From NCBI RefSeq assembly GCF_000003815.2, contig NC_049987.1, positions 8,575,100-8,639,099 of the forward strand: DNA of 64,000 nt, given 5' to 3'. This document shows positions 58,036 through 64,000 of this stretch, in pieces (position 1 is the stretch's first letter; every line of letters starts with the position of its first letter). The notes beneath the pieces were generated by a model. That model worked only from the letters and a program-made list of their open reading frames with translations, did no database searches and was not told the DNA's origin. A program made the translations under genes and the position numbers. This DNA comes from Branchiostoma floridae (lineage: Eukaryota; Chordata; Leptocardii; Amphioxiformes; Branchiostomatidae).

Positions 58036-59670
58036 TAGAGGCCGCATGACGTACAGGCTATACACTCTAATTGCTATAGTGTAACAATAATACCACTATC
58101 TCGTTTGAAATGGCGATTTGAATGGATGGAAACATGGACATGACAGGCATAGTTTCGCCACAGAAAAGTTCCAGAATCAAAACCGATGATAATGTCGAGG
58201 GTGATAGACATGTATGTATTGATGATCTCTGCTGTACCGAAATTAACTTGTAAAATGTGTAACTCTAGCTACTACGTTGTTAACGTTTTATTTAAGTACT
58301 TTGAAAATAAGGGAATACTTTCATAAAAGATATATTGATTTTGTTGTTGTTGAAAGATTCCCTTTTACACTTCACCATTTTGTTTTACCACTACCGGTCA
58401 TGCTAGGGCGCCTCACTCCCCTGGGCACAATGTCCCACGAGGGGCTTTCCCCGTATCATGTAGATGTAGATTACAAATCATATACAGGTATGATATCCGA
58501 TTTCGAAAGTTTGTTCCAACACAAACTTCACGCATCTTTATGCAGTGATAAGACGACGAAGGTAAGCGGAACTAGTCAAGTAGGCAACCAACATACCCTA
58601 CGTCTTTGGTAAAACAAAGGAGTAAGTGTATAGCAGATAGAGTATTTTGTGTGATAAAAGTAGTCTTTGAATTAGTTTCAGACATCTCTTAGCTGTCATG
58701 GGTATCGATTCTATCTTTGGCAATAGAAAACGCATATTGCATAAACTAAGGCACTTGTAGGCACGAAAGTGCTGGGAATTCCAATGACCTTAAGAGCAAC
58801 TCAGAGTGAAAAGGGTTTTCCCCATCAATAAAAGTCTCGAGGATGCGAAAGTGCCTTGTAATTCTAGGGTACTTAACCACAACTTAAAGTTAAGTCTAGA
58901 GGTTGTCTCCAAGTTTTGATGCTACTTAATCTGATTAAGAAGATGTTGGGCATGGAAGCCGATAAAGCTTAAAGATTATTCCAGAAGGGGTTTTTGAAAA
59001 ATATGGCTTTCTTGACGCTTTTATTCCAACATCCCCCTGGATGTTGCCAACGAAACCCGAGCATCAACTGATGCTAAACATAGAGTTAAGTTGTTTGATT
59101 TGCTCATGCTGTACTGCTAACGAGACGATGATTTCTAGCTTTCCTTGCAGTTTGTTTGAGCGTTTCTGGGCTGGATGCCATAAGAGCAATCACATCTGCA
59201 GGGATGAAACTCCCTGGGCTGCACTTCATAGGCAAACACGTAGACAAGTTTCCGCAAATGTGTAATAGCGGGTGTAAATCGATTTCAACTCAGAAGGCAC
59301 ATATGATCTCTTCAGACTCTGATTTCTATACTCAGTCAAATTCCTACCTTTTGCCATCTTAGTTATCCTTTTGCATATCAATAGATGAAAGAGTACATAT
59401 CGGTAAGCTAGATTAGGATTCTAAGCAAATACGCATGGATACGATGATGTGGACAAGGGCACAAGAATGTAAGAAATTATCCCCATATCAAAGAGAATAG
59501 CTTTGCCAATCATGAAATGAAATATATCCTACATAGAATAAAAATAGAAGTGAGTATCATTTCAACGGTCCTTTTTGTTATTCTTTAGTGTGTATCGTAT
59601 TAAAGAAAAAGCCAGTATTCTCATTTTATCATTTAAGTCTACCCGTCCGAATCTAGACGGTGCTATCATT

Positions 59671-59872
59671 ACCTTTGCCAGAATGGCTAAGGTTATGTTT
59701 TCGGTTTGGTTCTCACCGTTTGTGAGCAGCATACCTCGAGAGGACTTCGATGGATGCAGCTGATATTTGGTGGGTGGGTAGGGGTGTGGAAGACGAAGGT
59801 CGAGTTTGATAATGGGCCTCCTAGCGGCTTGCTAAGGTACTGCAGCAGGACCTGCATGCTTGATATCTCGCG
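59671..59872 (+). repeat. Dispersed repeat family, copy 1
   Basis: Shares with copies 2 and 3 the ordered phrases GCCAGAATGGCTAAGGTTA, CTCGAGA, GATATTTGGTGGGTGGGTAG, CGAAGGTC, GATAATGG and CCTAGCGGCTTGCTAAGGTA. It has no protein-coding capacity. It looks like part of an abundant non-autonomous element. Confidence 0.75.
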
Positions 59873-60002
59873 TTCCGGACATGCTGCGGTCGTGATTTTT
59901 TAGCGTTAGGGAGCCCTTAAAACAGGGAGTGATTGCTGCGAGTTTGGGCCCCCTAGTGGCTTTCATGGAAGTGCAGGCACCGGTTTAATTGCAAACTTTT
60001 GT

Positions 60003-60140
60003 CTGCGGACAGCATAACTCGAGAAGACTTTGACGGATGCAGCTGGTATTTGGTGGGTGGGTAGGGGTCTGGGAAACGAAGGGGGAGTTCGATAATGGGC
60101 GCCCTAGCGGCTTCCCTTGGTACTGCAGCGCAACTTCCGG
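60003..60140 (+). repeat. Dispersed repeat family, copy 2 (shorter)
   Basis: Begins near CAGCATAACTCGAGAAGAC and continues through TATTTGGTGGGTGGGTAGG, GAAACGAAGG, GATAATGGGC and CCTAGCGGCTTCC. It lies about 330 bp from copy 1 in the same orientation. A further scrap, GGGCCCCCTAGTGGCTTTC, lies between them near 59946. Confidence 0.7.
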
Positions 60141-61023
60141 GTGCTCAGTGAGTTAAGACACTTTTCACCCCTTTAGCTAATTAACTGACCCACCAACTTT
60201 GATGTGCTGTAGAAAGTTACTGGGTTGGTATTTTTCAAAATTTTCAACAGGAAGTGGAACTACAGACTCATAGCATATGTTCAGACCATATGGATTTCAC
60301 AAAAGACTCACTGATATTAAAATATGAATATAATAAGCACAGCTTAATTTTATCACCTGTAAGCCCTTGGCGCAACAGCCCAGATCATATTTTTGACACA
60401 AATGTGGTATGTATGTTTTCAGCAAAGAGCACTCTATAATGTTCAGGTGGTCCCAGCCCCACTAGTATGATTATAATACAGATATTCTTTAATATGCTCA
60501 AAATATTTTCAAAAATGGCTTATGTGAAATATTCATGGCAGCCTGACAGGGAAGTGGAAATATGCACAACCATGGGACCCCCTGAACATTAAAGTACAAC
60601 TTGTCTACTTACCCTGCATGTCTTTTGCAACAAATAAGAATATTGCATATGGTTGCGCCTTTATGGAAAAGATAAGATGACAAAATTGCAACTTTTGGCC
60701 ATTCCAAGCATGAAATGTGATCTCTTTGTTTGGATAGAGGAACAATATGGCCAATTTAATTTGTTGACTTAGTGCCTGACATCAGGGTACTAGTCTACCT
60801 GAGGAGAACAATGTGTGAGTTCACAGCTTTCACACCTTTACCTGCCAAGCCAGACAGACAGCTTGGGTTCTGTTGATCAATGATAAACAAACTTTCAAGC
60901 ATTAAAGTATCAAAGACACAATTATATAGCAGAAGCAGAATTCCAAGAAAGTGGGATTGAAACAATGTCACCTGTCTATCCAAGAAACAGTAAATGCACT
61001 AATGGCTGAGAAGAAACTGACCC
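60141..61023. other. No gene recognised
   Basis: Non-coding, AT-rich. No repeat end, RNA or splice-supported exon seen. Confidence 0.5.
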
Positions 61024-61071
61024 TGAGTAGCAAGGACGTTACATCAGCTGATGTAACGTCCTTGTGAGTAG
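61024..61071. repeat. Perfect 34-bp palindrome between 7-bp direct repeats
   Basis: 61031-61064 is a perfect inverted repeat with no spacer: the 17-base arm CAAGGACGTTACATCAG is followed immediately by its reverse complement. TGAGTAG stands directly on both sides (61024-61030 and 61065-61071) in the same orientation. The layout equals a tiny insertion with a 7-bp target duplication, or a template-switch event. Confidence 0.92.
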
Positions 61072-62156
61072 TAACCACATTTGGTCGTGATCAAAATCTG
61101 TCTGATTTAGTGGCAAAATAATGACTGTGACTGTCAAACAATTATTCTTCACTCCTTACAAATGTTCTGCATGTATTAGCATAGTCGTTGATGATTGCTC
61201 ATATTGTATAGGGCTAGGTGTTCTAAGGACAATTCAAAATTACAGGTATATAACAATGTGGGAGAAAGGAACAGTGTGGAATAGGGAACAAATTTGAGTA
61301 ACAATTATATTTGTAAATACACATTGTATTCAAAAGCAAAATTGAAATAGATTACTGATGCATATACTACTATCTATTTGTCTGATTTGTCAATCATTCA
61401 ACTACATAGCTTCAGATTGTAGTAATGTTGAATGTCCTTCTCATTTAAGCAATGTACAGTTATTAACCTAACAATATTTTTTGAGCATAGTATGCCTGGC
61501 TTTAGACATAATACATTATGATACTTCATGTAATATCACTTGTTTAAAAGCAATGAGGTTAGAATAATCAACATCCTTGTTTCTAGGGGGAAACATGGTC
61601 AAGTTGTTTGGTATTAATCTTGACTTCAGAAGTTGAAAGACTAGCATGTTTTCTTATTGTAGATTTAAAAAAAATGTAGATGAAACAGTAGCACCCAAGA
61701 ATCTTGTAAATACATTTAGTAAGTCTGGTGGATAACAACAGAAGTGATACTTTCTTGAAAGGTTCCAAAGATTTCGGTTCGAAACAAGTTCTTCATCTGG
61801 TGGACCCGACCTGGAACATTAGCTGAAACTTTATGTATCATGTTCCTACAACATTGAACTCAATCTATGGAAAAGCTAATAGCCCTAGTAAGGCTTGGGG
61901 GGAGGGGGGTGGTCATTTATTTGGTTATTGTTTTAGTGAGTCAAAATCATGTCGAAATTGGTCCCAGCGTATAGTTGGTGGGAAACGAATGATTTAATCT
62001 TCACTGTATCCATTTGCAAGGTTATTCATACTCATGATGACAGCATAATTCCAACAGTGGCATTCAGACTATTTCTAACACACTGGAAACACAACATCCA
62101 ATACACACCCTGCTTGCCTTCCCAGACAGTATTGTCAAACGTTAACCCCACCCTAC
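61072..62156. other. No gene recognised
   Basis: Contains a degenerate minus-strand phrase at 61.76-61.80 kb (CAGATGAAGAACTTGTTTCG then AACC), resembling the tail motifs of some retroelements, and a G-rich run at about 61899-61913. Otherwise non-coding. Confidence 0.45.
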
Positions 62157-62157
62157 A

Positions 62158-62195
62158 GGGTGCCAGGTAATGTCTTACCTGGCCAGGTGGCACCC
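62158..62195. repeat. Nested two-tier hairpin
   Basis: The outer arms GGGTGCCA (62158-62165) and TGGCACCC (62188-62195) pair perfectly. Inside, GGTAA, loop TGTC and TTACC form a second stem. The loop side also holds GGCCAGG. It is not followed by a T run, and no gene ends here. Confidence 0.8.
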
Positions 62196-62787
62196 CTCCC
62201 AGAATGTTTTCACACTAGGTGGGGAGGGGGCTATTATCGAACAATGGGGGAAATTTGGCAAACTTGGGGTCAAAGGTCGTTGCTATGTGTTGCTAGGGGA
62301 GCCAACACCTACTTTGCTGGGGGTCTTCAAAGTGACTTAACCCTATGAGTGTGTTTTTCCATCTTCTGAACATGGTATGGCCACGAGTTTTGGGTGTTAG
62401 ATAGCTGTTGTGCTCAGGAGTTAGTGACATAAGTTTGGGCCCCCTAGCGGCTAGTGTAGGGATAGCAGGGGCATTCTTGTCGAAAACTTCTGAAGCTTTA
62501 CAACCCCACTCCACCTTAGCAGCTGTCAGCACAGTTGAGGGGTTCCTGGTCCATGAATAATGGACTGGCCTATGATCAGTCAGTACTGTGAGCAACCTGA
62601 TATTTCAGAGGTGTAAAGGTCAGACCTTGCAAATGTGTTAGTTGACCCTTAGGCCATATGATCAACTTGGCAAGCCAAAATGATGGGCTTATGTACATAA
62701 CAACGGTCTTAGTCTGTATTTTTCTCCTTCCTTTGAGTTTGAGAGGTAGGTACACTGTCATCTCTCTTTTCACTACATGGTCTCAAT
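62196..62787. other. Repeat-rich non-coding interval
   Basis: Holds G-rich runs at 62.21-62.28 kb and a scrap of the dispersed repeat (GGGCCCCCTAGCGGCTAGTG near 62439). A 100-codon minus-strand frame at 62293-62595 is not convincingly coding. Confidence 0.45.
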
Positions 62788-63118
62788 TTGAGCTGTCCTT
62801 GCAGTAGTCTTTTAAAAGCCATTTTCAGTCTCAAAGCCTTCATGCATTCAAGTCTGTCTCCAAAGAGTCAGCTTGAACTATGTAGAACATGTATCTTACC
62901 TTTTATATCATATGGTTGTGAGATCTGGGGCAGAGCTAATTCAGAAGACAATTGCCCAGCAGAAATTACACGGAGGTGATTTTGTGGAAAATCTTTTGGG
63001 TGTACATAGAGATACAAGGAACATGAGGTAGTAGAGCAGAGCTTGGGACATTGTTCCCAATTGACTTACATATATTTAATGTACAGTCAAGTTGTGGCTA
63101 CACTTCAAACATTCGGAC
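62788..63118 (+). mobile_element. LINE reverse-transcriptase relic, frameshifted
   Basis: The first frame reads A-I-F-S-L-K-A-F-M-H, then L-E-L-C-R-T-C-I-L-P-F-I-S-Y-G-C-E-I-W-G, the conserved L-P-x-x-x-Y-G-x-E-x-W-G motif of non-LTR reverse transcriptases. From about 62960 the match continues in a second frame as F-V-E-N-L-L-G-V-H-R-D-T-R-N. From about 63036 it continues in a third frame as A-E-L-G-T-L-F-P-I-D-L-H-I. Two frameshifts and a lost N-terminal part show a dead copy. Adjacent to copy 3 of the dispersed repeat. Confidence 0.75.
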
Positions 63119-63632
63119 TTTTTAACACATCCCCTATTGTGAGTAGGCGTGTTATCACTCTGTCATCAAATTGAATATGAACTGATGAACAGCTGTAAGG
63201 AATTCAGGTTACAAGGCGTAAGGGAAATTTGAAATCGGTTACTTTTTTCTATGGATGTCTGAATTCACAGTTAGACAATAAGTACATAATGTACATTGTT
63301 AAAAATGTGGTTGAAAGATATATATATCCAGACATGTTTTCATTGACTGTCTACAAAAAAGTAAAGAAGGGATTCTCCAGGGAATATTATATAAAATTTT
63401 CTAGATAAATATGTGGTATGGTGGGCTTTGTGCAAACTTAGAAGTAGTGCCTACCCCCTTGCAATTGTGACAGGGTGGTGGAAATGGTACTTGTTTCTCG
63501 ATGCTTTAAGCTTGAGGGTGACTTCTGAACAGTTTCATACAACTAAAATGCACATTTGTGGAGTTATGGTTTTGGAGCTGAGGGGTTGCCGCACAAACCT
63601 GGACAATAGACTAAAACCACTGCGACAATTTT
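63119..63632. other. No gene recognised
   Basis: Non-coding continuation after the LINE relic, with no clear boundary or tail. Confidence 0.45.
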
Positions 63633-64000
63633 ACCTTTGCCAGAATGGCTAAGGTTAGGTTTTGGATGTGTTTGTGTGTCTGTGTGTGTGTTAACAGCAT
63701 AACTCGAGAAGCCTGGGATGGATCCTGATGATATTTGGTAGGTGGGTAGGGATCGGGAAACGAAGGTCAAGTTTGATAATGGACCCCCTAGCGGCTTGCT
63801 AAGGTAATGCAGCAGAAACTCAACTTTGGACGAAATAACTCTACAACATGTTGACGGATCATGATTTTTGGTATGTAGATAGAATGAGTGATGACTTACA
63901 TAATGAGATACTAATTATGCACATCAACAGCTCATTTGCATAATCAATTAGGAAAATTTATAAATCCACAGCATTCCATGATAGGACTTTCAAACTTGTC
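63633..64000 (+). repeat. Dispersed repeat family, copy 3 (longest, runs off the window)
   Basis: Starts ACCTTTGCCAGAATGGCTAA, like copy 1, then GTGTGTGT-type variation, AGCATAACTCGAGAAG, GGTAGGTGGGTAGGGATC, GAAACGAAGG and CCTAGCGGCTTGCTAAGG. It continues beyond the part shared with copies 1-2 into GTTGACGGATCATGATTTTT and an AT-rich tail to the end of the window. Confidence 0.75.

Larger units (their letters stand above)
48374..59670. other. No gene recognised
   Basis: Long non-coding stretch. Local items are a palindrome-bearing duplication at 53.70 kb, short TATATCTTG repeats at 55.31-55.34 kb and a C-rich strand-asymmetric tract at 57.89-58.03 kb. No domain, RNA gene or full transposon was found. 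Confidence 0.5.

Noticed and set aside
62293-62595. Minus-strand frame beginning L-T-D-H-R-P-V-H-Y-S-W, reminiscent of retroelement RNase H (T-D-H-x-P-L)
   Set aside because: Only the one short phrase fits; the rest of the frame shows no integrase or RNase H features and overlaps scraps of the dispersed repeat.

Overview
The window is animal (metazoan) nuclear DNA. Short exons with canonical GT/AG junctions lie in long AT-rich introns, there are no bacterial-style operons, and the sequence carries many decayed transposable elements. The gene family, the repeat style and the intron sizes fit a marine invertebrate. Amphioxus (Branchiostoma) is my best guess; this is an inference from general resemblance, not a proof.

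One gene can be built with confidence. It lies on the minus strand from the start codon at 36785 down to about 17333. Ten exons join in frame with matching splice phases. They encode a signal peptide, five immunoglobulin domains, one transmembrane helix and a cytoplasmic tail. Read through to the first stop in exon 10, the exons total 2082 nt, exactly 694 codons including the stop (693 aa). Five Ig domains plus one helix, and the domain sequences themselves, match the Kirre/NEPH (KIRREL) branch of the nephrin family of cell-cell adhesion receptors. Domains 1, 2, 4 and 5 each sit on one exon with phase-1 borders; domain 3 is split by a phase-2 intron. Intron 1 is about 12.8 kb and holds several transposon remnants.

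Further along the same strand (16.6 kb down to 7.1 kb) is a series of weaker, kinase-like pieces in the order expected of a tyrosine kinase: a linker exon, a glycine-loop-like exon, an N-lobe exon with a VAVKK and a KNLVNV motif, a catalytic-loop-like stretch, an activation-loop-like stretch and a stretch resembling subdomains VIII-IX. The first three join in phase with exon 10 if an internal donor is used. This suggests a receptor with a Kirre-like ectodomain and a (pseudo)kinase tail, or a decayed kinase gene lying downstream. It is the most interesting hypothesis in the window, and it is unproven.

The rest is mostly non-coding. 1-7.1 kb holds a 180-bp minisatellite at 3.3-4.0 kb and little else. 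37-64 kb is intergenic or deep intron, with a foldback MITE (46.9 kb), two LINE reverse-transcriptase relics (48.3 and 62.8 kb), a three-copy dispersed repeat (59.7-64 kb), a perfect 34-bp palindrome between 7-bp direct repeats (61.0 kb) and a nested hairpin (62.2 kb). Intron 1 holds a TTAA-flanked foldback element (30.4 kb), a LINE-like tail (32.3-32.7 kb) and a degenerate hammerhead-ribozyme-like motif (23.9 kb). I found no tRNA, rRNA or CRISPR.
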